Assembly: GCA_036939355.1 (NCBI GenBank)
Contig: JALLAP010000085.1
Coordinates: forward strand, 1 to 20,351
Reading direction: 5' to 3'
Source of the DNA: Thalassiosira profunda
Lineage: Eukaryota; Bacillariophyta; Thalassiosirophyceae; Thalassiosirales; Thalassiosiraceae
Length of the DNA stretch: 20,351 nucleotides
Of this stretch, positions 1 to 9,301 are shown one piece after another. Position 1 is the first letter of the stretch. Each line of letters begins with the position of its first letter. Both the position numbers and the translations under genes were made by a program. The notes beneath the pieces were generated by a model that saw nothing but the letters and a program-made list of their open reading frames with translations, was not told where the DNA came from and ran no database searches.

Positions 1-118
1 GGAGGGCCGCGATGGCCTGGTCCTTGGAGGCGTCGAGCTGGGATTGGGTGGGGATCTCGATGGCACCAGTACCATCATCAGTGCCGACCGGCGCCGGGCC
101 GCCGGCGGTCGTCGACAT
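1..118 (-). CDS. N-terminal fragment of unidentified protein
   Basis: An open frame starts at an ATG on the minus strand (complement of 116-118) and runs off the left edge after 39 codons. The visible residues begin MSTTAGGPAPVGTD and continue with an acidic stretch, then a Gln/Ala/Asp/Lys-rich segment that could begin a helix. No family can be named from so short a piece and there is no signal peptide. Support comes from the C-rich, strongly biased codon use, the lack of stops, and a TATA-like CATAAAAA on the same strand about 175 nt upstream. The gene is divergent from the RING gene to its right. The call of a real gene is inference. Confidence 0.5.
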   Translation of the reverse strand, partial: MSTTAGGPAPVGTDDGTGAIEIPTQSQLDASKDQAIAAL

Positions 119-192
119 GGCGGTTGTTTTGAACCTGCTTCGGCTTGTGGTTGGAGCAGGGGCAGCGATTGAACAGAAGGTGGATCATCTTC

Positions 193-206
193 TTGCAACT
201 TGCAAC
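193..206. repeat. Tandem TTGCAAC repeat
   Basis: Two perfect copies of the heptamer TTGCAAC sit side by side, followed by a partial third copy (TTGC), about 75-90 nt upstream of the minus-strand ATG at 118. TTGCAA recurs in other noncoding parts of the window (for example near 3000, 9143, 14594, 14618 and 19564), so it may be a transcription-factor site. That role is inference. Confidence 0.35.
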
Positions 207-290
207 TTGCGCATGCTGTTTTGGTTGCACTGTCCCACCCCACACCATCTACAAAAAGATCGTATTGGTTCCTACATTAAATGAGGTATA

Positions 291-298
291 TTTTTATG
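291..298 (-). promoter_or_regulatory. TATA-like element CATAAAAA
   Basis: On the minus strand this reads CATAAAAA. It lies about 175 nt upstream of the start of the left-edge gene and resembles the CTCATAAAA elements upstream of the genes starting at 7087, 9363 and 13936. The distance is larger than for those three, so the assignment is weak. Confidence 0.3.
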
Positions 299-590
299 GG
301 ACAATGAATGCTTCTCTGTTGTTCCAAAGGCCGCCGGCCCTTGCCTCCTTCCTACCTGCCTCTGCATCAACAGCTCGCATCACTGCATGCACGACGCAGC
401 TGCCTGGGCGGTGTTGCATGCGTGAAGCAGTTGTCCGCGGAGCAAATGATCAGAGGAGGCGCGGGGTAATATCGTCTCGACATCCGCAGCGGTTCGTCAG
501 CCTCGATACGATTCGCTGTTTGATCTGCGCGTCAAGTTATTTAGAGCTGCTGCAAGAGGACGCCGCAGTGCCACCACTCCAATCATCATC

Positions 591-1736
591 ATGTCGATCG
601 AAGCCTGGTTCAAACCGCCGCTGACGTCCTTGCTTCTCGCACAAACTTAGTTCATCGTCTGGGGAGGATTCGTCTTCTGCTTCCTGCTCTGCGGCTCGAG
701 CCGCCGCCGGCTGTGCCGCTACTTCTGCTTCTGTCATTGCGAGGAGGCACACGCGTGAGTTGTTTGCCGATCTCTTTGTGTCAGGTTGACGTTGCAACTT
801 CAAAACTCAGTGTTACGATGCAAATCATTCTTCAGAGATTACGATGAGGTGACGTACGAGCATCTCTCGTCGAGGAGGAGGCAGGAGCTGAACAACCTGC
901 GATCCGTGGCCATACTTCGCAGGTTGGCCAGATTCACTCTGGTGAGATAATGCGAACGCCCATAGGATAAACTGAAGTATGTGCACTGACTAATCCATTC
1001 TTATCCATTGATGGCGCTCCTATGAAAGACATTGAAGGAGGAGAATATGATGAAGCGCGTGCCAGACAGCGAGGCGTTGGTGGAGAGCATCGTCTTAGAT
1101 AACGATATCGAAATGGGTGCTGCAAATGCAACTACTGCAAACGACGAGGAGAAAGAATGCAATGCAGTACCAGTTGAAACGTCTGGCGAAGAATCTGAGT
1201 ACACTCACGTTCTGGTTCCGTATCCTGGCTCTGATACGGATGGCGTGCACGTAAAGGAGTGGGACGAATGCAGTAATAATGAGGAGAAGAAGCGCCCTTC
1301 GCCACGGCGCAAACTCTTCTCCCGAAAATCAGTGGTGGAGGTAGTATGCGAGGATACGAAAGAGGACACCGAAGAGAGCAAAGAGCTGTCTGAGGCTGAG
1401 GAGGACGAAGACGATCCAAACCATGATGAGATGAAGACAGAAAAGCGAGCCGCACCAATCTTCTGTGCTGTGTGTTTGATAGAGTATGAAGTCTCGGAAA
1501 GGGTTTGCTGGGCGTCGAATCGCGAGTGTACGCCTGTGTTTCACGAGGACTGCATCTTGCAGTGGCTGATTTCCCTTGGTAAGAAAAGATCAAAGAGGCA
1601 GACCTTCCCCAGACATCCGACCGAGAAGCGGCTGCTGGACTACGACTTGGCATGCCCTTGTTGTCGCCAGGCGTTCATCTCGAAGCGGGTGGTGCATTCT
1701 CCTCCGGAAGAAGAAAAGGAGGAAGAGAATGTATAA
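591..1736 (+). CDS. Membrane-anchored RING-H2 finger protein (probable E3 ubiquitin ligase)
   Basis: Three exons are proposed: one ending at 754, then 836-941 and 1029-1736, joined by introns of 81 and 87 nt (donors GTGAGT and GTGAGA) in matching phase. The first exon encodes a hydrophobic segment (FIVWGGFVFCFLLCG) followed by basic and Cys-rich residues, which suggests one membrane span. The large exon has an acidic low-complexity middle and a C-terminal RING-H2 finger (about 1463-1680): CAVC, then a Cys/His/Cys cluster (FHEDCILQWL), a long spacer, and CPCCRQ. RING-H2 fingers usually recruit ubiquitin E2 enzymes, so E3 activity is inferred. The start is uncertain. ATG 591 has a good context, but an in-frame TAG at 648-650 separates it from the membrane segment, and that TAG looks like a splice acceptor with CTGAC 26 nt upstream. 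An upstream first exon is possible. Confidence 0.75.
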
Positions 1737-1782
1737 TGAGCGGCGCTGGCCAAAAGATAACACTGTCGCTGTGTAGCAGCTT

Positions 1783-2925
1783 TTACGCGCCAAGGTACAA
1801 CTCAGTCAGCACCATCACCCCCACTCCCACTGCAATGCCTAATGCAAATGAATCAGGATTGTCGCACTCCTTTCGTTGTCGGTTTGCCTCCGGGATCAAC
1901 TCACATACCGCGACAGCTAGCATGATGCCTGACACGAATGCAAGTGCATCGCCCATATCCTGATCATTCGTCTGCCCGCGAAATCGAAGTATTGTCAGCC
2001 CAATGAACGCTCCGAGCGGCTCGGCCAGCCCCGATAGACTCGCTAAACCAAACGCCAGCATCGGCCGATCGGGTCGGACGGCCATGCACGGTATGGCGAT
2101 AGCAATGCCCTCAGGCACGTTGTGCAGCGCTATCGACAGGGCGACGATGGATGCCAGTTGGGGCGATGATGTGGCAGTGGGTATCGATGCTGTTTGCAGG
2201 TCCGATGCCGCTGAAAATGCCACCGCCAATCCCTCGGGGAGGTTGTGAATCAGTAGGGACAGAAATAGGAGTATCGTCAGCCGCATCGACGATTGTTGCT
2301 TCGACGTAAATTGTGCCAATTCGCCATCAACGGAAAAAGAGTTCGCTGGGACTGCGGGCGCATCGTTCTCTCTTATCATCAGACCACTCAACTCCTCTTC
2401 CTCTGGCAAGTGCGTCAATAATTGCGAAATGATCACATAAACCAACCAGCCGACGGCGAATCCTAGCGTGCGTTGCAGTAGCAAATCCTTCGAGACCACG
2501 TGCCCGAACACCTCGAAGTCTCCCTGCACGCTCTCAATCCCAACGGATAGGCTCTCGGGAATGATCGATACGATGCACACTGTGATCATGACGCTCCCCG
2601 CGAGGGCGAGGCTGAACGCTAATAGGTCCGGCCCCACCCCCTGATTTGTTGTGTCGTCGGCGGATGTGCTGACAAGGAACGCCACACTGGCGCCCACGCA
2701 CGTCGACAAGCCCGCAAGCGTCGATAGCGCAATTGGCTCCCAGAATTGGTCCCCAGACGAGGGCGGGAGTGCCGCGAGGGGATGGAGCAGCCGCGCCGGA
2801 TCGACCCAGGATGTGGGAGCGACGGACGACGTCAGAAACGACGGCAAGGAGGCCGCTGCGCCGAGCCCGTCTAGGTCGAGGGGAAGGGCCGCTGGCAACG
2901 ACGCCGGGGCAACGAAGGAGAGCAT
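1783..2925 (-). CDS. ZIP-family zinc/divalent metal transporter (GufA/ZIP11-like)
   Basis: A single open frame of 380 residues without introns. About eight membrane segments can be seen, near residues 62-85, 101-122, 153-170, 215-240, 257-283, 289-313, 327-344 and 359-378. The two diagnostic ZIP metal-site motifs are present, HNLPEG at 227-232 in helix 4 and HNVPEG at 268-273 in helix 5, with the His, Asn and Glu residues that coordinate zinc in this family. A Glu-rich loop (EEEEL, near 175-180) sits between helices 3 and 4. ZIP proteins move Zn2+ and sometimes Fe2+ or Mn2+ into the cytosol from outside or from organelles. The His-poor loop and double HNxPEG favour the GufA/ZupT branch. The first 60 residues are Ala/Pro/Ser-rich and may carry targeting information. 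The gene is divergent from NAA20 and its 3' end nearly meets that of the RING gene. Confidence 0.92.
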   Translation of the reverse strand: MLSFVAPASLPAALPLDLDGLGAAASLPSFLTSSVAPTSWVDPARLLHPLAALPPSSGDQFWEPIALSTLAGLSTCVGASVAFLVSTSADDTTNQGVGPDLLAFSLALAGSVMITVCIVSIIPESLSVGIESVQGDFEVFGHVVSKDLLLQRTLGFAVGWLVYVIISQLLTHLPEEEELSGLMIRENDAPAVPANSFSVDGELAQFTSKQQSSMRLTILLFLSLLIHNLPEGLAVAFSAASDLQTASIPTATSSPQLASIVALSIALHNVPEGIAIAIPCMAVRPDRPMLAFGLASLSGLAEPLGAFIGLTILRFRGQTNDQDMGDALAFVSGIMLAVAVCELIPEANRQRKECDNPDSFALGIAVGVGVMVLTELYLGA

Positions 2926-3303
2926 CGTGGCCGCGGCAGGAGGCTAGAGAGAGGGGGCCCTCGCAAAGCCTCGCAAGTGGCGAAAAGTCTTGACTTGATT
3001 GCAAATCTTTGCATCCGTGTCTCGCTCCGTCTCATCCCTCGCCTCGCGGCCTCTCGGCCGCCTTCGCTTCTGCTTCTGGCAGCTTCTGGCCCATCCTCTT
3101 TCCTCCGCACGCCCGCGGCCTCCCACGCCCGCGCTGCGCCGCCTCCCCATCGGTGCCAGCTGCAGCAAGCCATCCCATCCCACTTCTGTGGCTCGGTCTT
3201 TTTGCTCGCCCCACGCTTTAATAATTTACCTCGCGTCGTCTGCGGCCCGACCATCCATCAACCATCAAACCATCACCAAACACACAACCATCATCAATTC
3301 ACC
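2926..3303. promoter_or_regulatory. Divergent promoter between ZIP and NAA20 genes
   Basis: The 378-nt region separates two ATGs facing outward. It contains an AT-rich TTTAATAATTT (about 3219-3229) 75-85 nt before the NAA20 start, a plausible core promoter. A C/A-rich leader with repeated ACCATCA-type units (about 3248-3303) runs directly into that ATG. On the ZIP side no TATA-like motif is seen. Open frames crossing the region are low-complexity shadows. Confidence 0.45.
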
Positions 3304-3919
3304 ATGACGTCGACGCGCCCCTTCCACATGAACGACCTCCTCCGCTTCAACAACGTCAACCTCGACGTCCTCACCGAGACGTTCAACATGCCCTTCTACC
3401 TCCAGTACATGTCCAAGTGGCCGGAAATGTTCACCGTCGCCGAGGCGCCGGATCGTTCCATCATGGGGTACATGCTGGGGAAGAGCGAGGGGAGCGGGAA
3501 GTTGTGGCACGGGCACGTGAGCGCCGTGACGGTGGCGCCGCTGTACCGGAGGTTGGGGTTGGCGAAGACGCTGATGGAGGATTTGGAAAGCACGAGCGGC
3601 AACGTGTACAATGCCCACTTTGTGGATTTGTTCGTGCGGGCGTCCAACAGGTGCGTTGAACTGATGTGCGCATATCATCATGTGTTTTGTTTGTTTCACC
3701 GTCCTGACGCTGCGGCTGGTGCCCTTTGCAACCAATAGCTTGGCAATATCAATGTATGAAAAGTTCGGATATGTGACGTATCGACGAGTGCTCGGCTACT
3801 ATTCGGGGGACGATGCGGAAGATGCGCTGGACATGCGCAAGGCACTCCCGCGAGACAAGAACAAACAGAGCATGATACCGTTGGACAAACCAGTGCTGCC
3901 GGAGGATCTGGAGTGGTAG
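3304..3919 (+). CDS. NAA20: NatB catalytic subunit, N-alpha-acetyltransferase 20
   Basis: Two exons (3304-3650 and 3739-3919) with an 88-nt intron (GTGCGT donor, ATAG acceptor) give 175 residues, close to the usual NAA20 length. NAA20 with NAA25 forms NatB, which acetylates the N-terminus of nascent proteins starting Met-Asp, Met-Glu, Met-Asn or Met-Gln at the ribosome. The protein begins MTSTRPFHMNDLLRFNNVNL, with the family's opening including NMPFY near residues 28-32. The acetyl-CoA loop RRLGLA is at 82-87 (RxxGxA pattern). The segment FVDLFVRASN, then after the splice SLAISMYEKFGY, matches the conserved GNAT end. The intron interrupts the Ser codon after FVRASN. The C-terminus (LPEDLEW) fits the family. 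It is convergent with the next gene. Confidence 0.95.
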
Positions 3920-4038
3920 CGATGGGCCCCTCGTTTGTGTGTGGTGGCAAATGGGGGGAACAAGCTGAGATTCTTGCAAGCGATTGTGTAGGGGGGCAAT
4001 GGGGAATTTGGTGGGTACGGTATCCAGGGTAAACTTTC

Positions 4039-4050
4039 GTTAAGCTTAAC
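4039..4050. repeat. Perfect 12-bp palindrome
   Basis: GTTAAGCTTAAC is a perfect inverted repeat lying between the convergent 3' ends of NAA20 and the plastid RNase II-like gene. A second, imperfect inverted repeat (CGAGA ... TCTCTCG) follows at about 4057-4074. They could help 3'-end formation, or be chance; the sequence alone does not decide. Confidence 0.4.
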
Positions 4051-4185
4051 CCTCATCGAGATAATCGTCTCTCGGCCTAAGATTTACAGGCAGCATTTGT
4101 GGGAGCTCAATATGCACACTTTAATCAGAGGCCCGCAGCAGAAGGGATGATAGCTCCTTTTGTTTGCAATTCATCGAGGCAGCGC

Positions 4186-4979
4186 TCAAACGAAGCAGAT
4201 CTCATTGTCATCCTGGTGGGTGCGGCAGAAGACATCCTTGGCGTTCTGCACCGCCTTGTGAGTCTTCGCCTTGAAGCTCACCACCCTCCCGTTCGACTTC
4301 AGCTCCTTGAAGAATATGTGGGCCTGTTCCGACTGCAGGTACTTCCACGCCAGATACTTCTCCATGGCGTTCGCCGCATGTCCGTGGACAAGCTCGATGA
4401 AGGACGCCGGGGTCAGGCTGTGCGAGGATCCCTCCTCCTCGGACGCCGCCTCCTCCCATGCCATCTCCAACAACTCGGGGGAGATGTCCAAATCCTCCAG
4501 GATGGACTGCACGGGAGCCTCCTGCGCCGCAGAGAACTCATCGTAGAGTTTGGTGGCCGCTCCAGGAGAATTGGGGCACGCCATGGCGTAGCGTACATCC
4601 TTATCCGGGATGTTAAACTTCTTGCCCTCGCTGTCGATTACTCTGTGCAAATGGGATAGGCAATGAGTAAAGCTATCTTGTGCAAATCATACCTATGCAC
4701 CAAACACATAACTTATGCACCAAGAGACATCCACTCACTGGTAACGAGCACCGCCGGTCGACTTGTGCTCCACCCCGTCGATCTTGCCGATGTGGGTGCG
4801 CTTCTTCTCCACGAATTCGAGAATGAGCCGGCTGCAAACGCCTGTTGCTGCACAACTTCGGCGCCAGCATCATTCTTGGAGTGGATGCAACTTGCGGAGA
4901 GCCTCGCGGTCGACGGACCGACAACGACGAAGGCCGACGCGGCGGAGAGCGAGAGGGCGGCTACGAGGAGGCGAATCAT
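4186..4979 (-). CDS. Plastid-targeted short protein resembling the RNase II N-terminal region
   Basis: Proposed exons on the minus strand are 4979-4919, 4847-4739 and 4642-4186, giving about 208 residues. The last intron (4738-4643, 96 nt, GTGAGT donor) is clear. The first (71 nt, donor GTCCGT, acceptor GTGCAG) is only the best phase-compatible choice. The N-terminus MIRLLVAALSLSAASAF is a signal peptide with the ASAF cleavage motif used by diatoms for plastid import. The next segment (LILEFVEKKRTHIGKIDG ... YQVIDSEGKKFNIP) resembles the N-terminal domain of cyanobacterial/plastid RNase II. A helical part (SLTPASFIELVHGHA ... EKYLAWKYLQSEQAHIFFK) resembles the region before the RNB catalytic domain. 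No RNB domain follows; the frame stops at 4186. It could be a truncated paralogue, a pseudogene, or an unrelated diatom plastid family. The family link is from memory and uncertain. Confidence 0.6.
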
Positions 4980-5067
4980 GGTGGACGTGGCGAGGACGCG
5001 GCAGGATATGAGGTCGGCGCCGTCGATGGGTGGGGAGATAGAGCGATGTGTGCGTGCAAGAGGTGTA

Positions 5068-5157
5068 AGAGCCTGCACTCAAAATCTTTGCTTTGACACC
5101 CTTGAACGAAGGAATAGGTATTTAATGACAGCTGCTCAGATTTTGAGTGCTGGCTCT
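5068..5157. promoter_or_regulatory. 20-bp inverted repeat centred in a divergent promoter
   Basis: The arms at 5068-5087 and 5138-5157 are inverted copies with one mismatch in 20 bp and a 50-bp spacer. Read toward either gene the element is AGATTTTGAGTGC(A/T)GGCTCT. Its 5' edge lies 108 nt before the ATG of the minus-strand plastid gene (4979) and 113 nt before the cystinosin ATG (5251). The symmetry suggests one element serving each direction, perhaps a core promoter or dimeric factor site. Function is inference. Confidence 0.55.
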
Positions 5158-5193
5158 CGAGGAGGCTGTCGGGCGAGCAAACACAAAACCACC

Positions 5194-5225
5194 ACGAGCA
5201 ACGAGCAACGAGCACGAGCACGAGC
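5194..5225 (+). repeat. ACGAGC(A) short tandem repeat in leader
   Basis: Five to six imperfect copies of ACGAGCA or ACGAGC run head to tail about 25-55 nt before the cystinosin start codon, with another copy (ACGAGCA) at 5236-5242. They probably lie in the 5' untranslated leader. No function is evident. Confidence 0.5.
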
Positions 5226-5250
5226 TCAGACAACGACGAGCAACGAAGTG

Positions 5251-6626
5251 ATGGACAGCAATATTGCAGAAGCCGAGTCGAGCAAATCGTACTCCTCCGC
5301 AATGGAGGCGAACGGGTCGTCGTCGGCGGCGGTCTCCAACGGGAGCTCCTCCGGCGACCTCACCGCCCGCAATCACTCCCGGCATCGGAACGAGAACAGC
5401 GAGCACCGCTCCTCGACAGAACGACCACAATCGCCCTTAGACGAAGAGCATAGCGATGTGAAGGAGAAGCCACACTTCCATCAAACGCTGTCGATGGACG
5501 ATAGCATATCCGCCAGCAGCCGAGCGGTGGCGGGCAGCGAGTCCAGCCTCCTCATGTGGTCGTTCAACCTGTTGATCGGAGGGATCGTCCTCGGTCTGGC
5601 GCTGCCCAAGAATCCCAGCCTCCCCTCGCGGATATGGCAGTGGGCGACAATTTCGAACATCGTGGGCTACACGTACTTTCTCGCCTGGAGTGCTTCGTTC
5701 TATCCGCAAATCTTTCTCAACTACCATCGGCGGACGACGCGGGGACTCTCGGTCGATTTCTGCGTGTTGAATGTGCTGGGATACGTTTGCTACACAATCT
5801 ACACGACCAACTTTTACTGGAACGAGAGTATCATCAGGGAGTACAGAGAACGAAGGTCTGGGGATGGAGAGATTACCGTGCAAGGAAACGACGTGGCCTT
5901 TGCTTGTCACGCGATCGTAATGGCGGCGGTTACGCTTTCGCAGATTGGATTGTACGATACGTTTGTCGTGCGTCCACCGTCGAGGAGGATCCTCTACGTC
6001 GTCTCTGGCGCCGTCACATTTTGCATCTCGTACGTGTTCGGCACGTGGTTCGTCCAAGCGAAGGTGGATTTCCTCGGGTTTCTGTATCTGCTCGGAACGA
6101 TAAAGATTGGCGTCACGATAGGAAAGTACGTCCCGCAGGCGCTGCTGAATCGATCGAGGAAGTCCACAGTTGGATGGGTGCGTTTCAGTTGGTCGTCGGC
6201 ATCTACTGTTTACTCTATTCCATTGCACACAACTCATATCTTCTCACCTCTCTCTGGTATCATCGTACCGCAGAACGTCTGGAATGTAATATTGGACTTG
6301 ACGGGCGGAGTGCTGAGTCTGGTGCAGCTCGTGGGAGATTGTGCTGATATGCGAGACTGGACTGGGATCACCGGGAACCCTGCAAAGATCTCGCTTTCGC
6401 TGGTTACCATTTGCTTCGACGTGAGTTTTACGGGCAATGAAAATTGACCGCTTGCATGCAACTGCCTTCGTCTCTGACTTTGTCTGGATGTCGTTCCTGT
6501 GGAACGAATCTGATATGCTTCTGTTAGCTTATATTTCTTGTCCAGCACTACGTTCTCTACCCGGATGCTGACGATAGACCATTCTACTCGCCGTTGCCGG
6601 GGATTCAGTCGACGGAAATGAAATGA
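5251..6626 (+). CDS. Cystinosin-like lysosomal/vacuolar cystine transporter (PQ-loop)
   Basis: Three exons (5251-6177, 6274-6420, 6546-6626) with introns of 96 and 125 nt, all phase 0, give 384 residues. Cystinosin exports cystine from lysosomes together with protons; in a diatom the vacuole or an acidic compartment is likely. Residues 1-97 are a Ser/Glu-rich tail not found in short homologues. The membrane part has about seven spans and both PQ motifs, FYPQIFLNY (PQ at 152-153) and YVPQALLN (PQ at 295-296). Matches to the family include YFLAWSASFYPQ, RGLSVDFCVLN, KSTVGW and, across the first splice, NVWNVILDLTGG. Asp residues follow at GDCADMRDWT. The last exon replaces the usual C-terminus with YVLYPDADDRPFYSPLPG and ends STEMK, lacking the animal GYDQL signal. 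It is first of three plus-strand genes with sulfur-related assignments. Confidence 0.93.
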
Positions 6627-7086
6627 GTTGCATATGATTGGAGATGGCTTGCATATGGATGGATGCACTCTACTATTTAGCTCTAGAGAGATAATGCAGA
6701 GTCAGTGAAACCGCTGTCTACGTCTCTTTCCGCCTTCAGTCTGGGGTGGTGGTTGTTGTTGCAAGCAGGCACACTGTGCCCGAGCACTTTTTGTGTCCTG
6801 GACACGAATACCGGATACCTTTCAAGAGGCTTGCCAAATAAATCTCCGCCAACGCCTCGAGCAAGTTCTCCGAAAGTTCTCTTGCATCCTGCACGCGAGA
6901 CGGAGTGGCGGCGGCTCGAGCAGCATCGATCGTACCAGCCACAATGACGGCACGGGCAGCATCGGCCGCCCTGCCTGAGCGAGAAGACGACGTTCGATTG
7001 TGGCACGAGCACGATGCCCTATCCTCGACCGCTCATAAAATCAGCATCGCGCCCTATCAACGCAACACAACGGCAACCAACCAAGC
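6627..7086 (+). other. Intergenic region, cystinosin to YeiH-like gene
   Basis: This 460-nt stretch holds the cystinosin 3' end and the promoter of the next gene. No convincing gene was found; open frames on both strands are short and lack motifs. Apart from the CTCATAAAA element at 7032-7040 there is a GTTGTTGTTGCAAGC segment near 6753 and nothing else of note. Confidence 0.55.
7032..7040 (+). promoter_or_regulatory. TATA-like element CTCATAAAA
   Basis: CTCATAAAATCA lies 55 nt upstream of the ATG at 7087. The same nonamer occurs 61 nt before the start of the following gene and 27 nt before the HAD gene on the other strand. The position fits a TATA-type core promoter with a short leader. Confidence 0.45.
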
Positions 7087-8928
7087 ATGAAAAGCACAAA
7101 TAGCAACGTCCTCCCGGCGGTCTATCTCATTAAGATCGCATCCAACGCCGGCGAACGTCGAGCAAACAAACGCCTTAACAAACGCCTCCTCCTCGATGTA
7201 GGCTTCGTCCGGTCGGACGATGAGCTGGCCGAGACGACGTGCGAGATTGTGCCCACCGACGCCGGCGTCGAAGCGACGCTCGGCGATGCGGACGTCGAGA
7301 AGGGCATCGACGGAGACTCGTCCATCGTTGAAGGCGATGGAAGCAAGAAGGTCGTCTTGTTGGGGTCGACGGTGGCGTCGAGCGAGGAGAGCTCGAGCTC
7401 CGACGAGGACAGCGGCAAGGAGGAGAGCCCGCCCAACGAGAACTGCTGCGCCGACCAATGGAGAAAGATGAAGACCACCTCCGGTTGGTGGAGCCTGTGG
7501 ATTGGCCTGGCCTCGTTTGGGATGGGTGAGTACGCGGCATGCTGGAGATGTCGTTTTGATCACATCTTGTGCTCATTACTGCAATGCACCTCTCGTTGCA
7601 GCAATGATCCTTGTGTTCGCCGTCCCGTACGAGAAGGACTCTACTAGGGCTTCGAACGTTGTACCAGGCCCAATGCGATGGGAGACGAATCCACTCGATG
7701 CTTGGGACGCGTATGCTCTCGTGGGCACCTTCCTTCTGCTCGCATACTTCTGTTTGCTGTACCTCCTCGCCCTACGGTGCATGGGAAAGTTGGAGAAAAA
7801 TCCCGCCTCGACGTACACCAAGGGCTTCGTTTGGATGGGCATCATTGCAACGCTATCGCTGTGGCTCGGACGCAATCGCTGGTGCGCGACGAACGGGCTG
7901 TCCTACGCGATTTTCTCCATCCTGTTCGGTATGATCATTACAAACAGCCCGATCGGGAGGTTGAACTGCCTGTCGTCTCTGAAGCTCACGTCGAAGGACG
8001 GAGAATTCTTCATCAAGTGTAGCTTGGCGCTTCTTGCGACAGAATTCAGCATCCTGGCGAGGGTGGGCTATCAAGCCATTGTGGTGGCCTGGGTTGGGTC
8101 TCCCGTTGCGTTGGTATTGGGCTACATCTGCTGCAGACGGCTTTTCAAGATGGATTTGGATATTGCTCTCCTGACCGCAGTTGGAGCGACGTGGTGCGGA
8201 GCTTCGGCGATCAGCGCCACTGCGTCGGTCATCGAAGCCTCGAACAAAGAAGACATCACCCTGAGTATATCGGTCGTGGCATTCTTCACAGTTATATTCA
8301 CTTTTGTTCAGCCGTACATTGCAATCGGCGTTGGAATGGACGAGGCGGTCGCAGGAGCATGGATCGGAGCGTCCGTCGACCAGACCGGAAATGTGATTGC
8401 ATCGGCGGCTATCATTAGTGACTACTCGACGGAGGTTGCTGCAATCGTCAAGCTCATTCTCAACTCAGGGTGAGCGTTATCTATTACATTCGCGTGTTAC
8501 CTCTGGTGAAATATGAAGCCTCACACCATGCCCCTACAATTCCTTCTTCGTGCAGACTGGGCATTCTCTGCACCACCATTGCGTTCTGGTGGCAATCGAA
8601 GTCCAACAAGGACGGGACGAAAAAGTTCAGCTGGTACTTCCTCTGGGACAAGTTCCCGAAGTTTGTCCTCGGCTACTTCTTGTGCTCGACCATCCTTAGC
8701 TTGATGCTGCCTGCCATTCAGGGATCGGCCGAGGCGGACGCGGTGCAGATTGCCGTCATGGATATGAACAAATGGTGGTTTGCCCTCGGCTTCGTCGGCA
8801 TCGGTATTGGTACGAACTTAAAAGACCTTTGGAAAGGGGCAGTGGGCAGCGGAGTCATCCAGGGGTACCTTTTGACGAACACCATTGACATCTTTATTGC
8901 TTTGGGCCTCTCTTATCTCCTGTTCTAG
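7087..8928 (+). CDS. YeiH/UPF0324-family membrane protein, putative sulfate exporter
   Basis: Three exons (7087-7525, 7602-8469, 8556-8928) with introns of 76 and 86 nt, both with GTGAG donors and matching phase, give 559 residues. About 130 hydrophilic residues come first, with a Ser/Glu/Asp cluster at 98-116, before the first membrane segment (WWSLWIGLASFGMAMILVFAV). The rest is strongly hydrophobic with roughly ten or more spans. The family signature is CGASAISATASVIEA (from residue 345), like the ICGASAVAATAP motif of bacterial YeiH. GAWIGASVDQTGNVIASAA and the C-terminal GIGIGTNLKDL also match. The family is annotated as a putative sulfate exporter, but direct transport evidence is thin. 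The gene sits between cystinosin and a sulfonucleotide reductase, which agrees with a role in sulfur metabolism. The membrane location in the cell is unknown, as no clear targeting peptide is seen. Confidence 0.85.
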
Positions 8929-8930
8929 AG

Positions 8931-8956
8931 AATGCAATGGAATGCAAAATGCAATT
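8931..8956 (+). repeat. ATGCAA triple repeat in 3' flank
   Basis: Immediately after the stop codon of the YeiH-like gene, ATGCAA occurs three times within 26 nt (AATGCAATGG, AATGCAAA, ATGCAATT). It probably lies in the 3' untranslated region. A role in 3'-end processing or protein binding is only possible. Confidence 0.4.
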
Positions 8957-9301
8957 GAACAGATGTGTGCTACTATGGTAATGCCTAAAAGACTGTTTGC
9001 TTCAGCGTGAAACCTTTGCTTGCACCTCCCTCTCTCTCAGATTGGTCGGCTGGAGCCTCAAGCAGCCCAGGCGAGATTGGAAGACACCAATACCAGAGCC
9101 TCCCTTTGAAACGACTCAATCGGCCTGAGCAATTTTCTCTCTTGCAACACCATGTCTCTTCCTCCCCCCAGCTTGCCCAAGCTCGGAGGCTCGCCCTTGC
9201 TCTTGCAGGTAAATCTTGGCCAGGCATCCTTTGTCGGAGTGCTCGGCTCGTTTGCTGTCTCACTTTTGTGCCTCTGGCTGCCGCTCCAGGCAAAACACGC
9301 C

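Larger units (their letters stand above)
119..590. other. Divergent intergenic region
   Basis: This stretch lies between the minus-strand fragment at the left edge and the plus-strand RING gene. It holds a tandem TTGCAAC pair (193-206) and an A/T-rich TATA-like site (291-298). The open frames crossing it have low-complexity, arginine- and cysteine-rich translations without recognisable domains. A candidate extra 5' exon of the RING gene (ATG at 418, donor at 466) also falls here but is unproven. Confidence 0.5.

Noticed and set aside
145..624. 159-residue plus-strand frame left of the RING gene
   Set aside because: Low-complexity translation with no domain, and it ends near the RING exon in another frame.
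4663..5250. Upstream extension of the long open frame leading into cystinosin
   Set aside because: It is antisense to the plastid-targeted gene and its translation has no similarity to cystinosin; ATG 5251 begins the plausible N-terminal tail.
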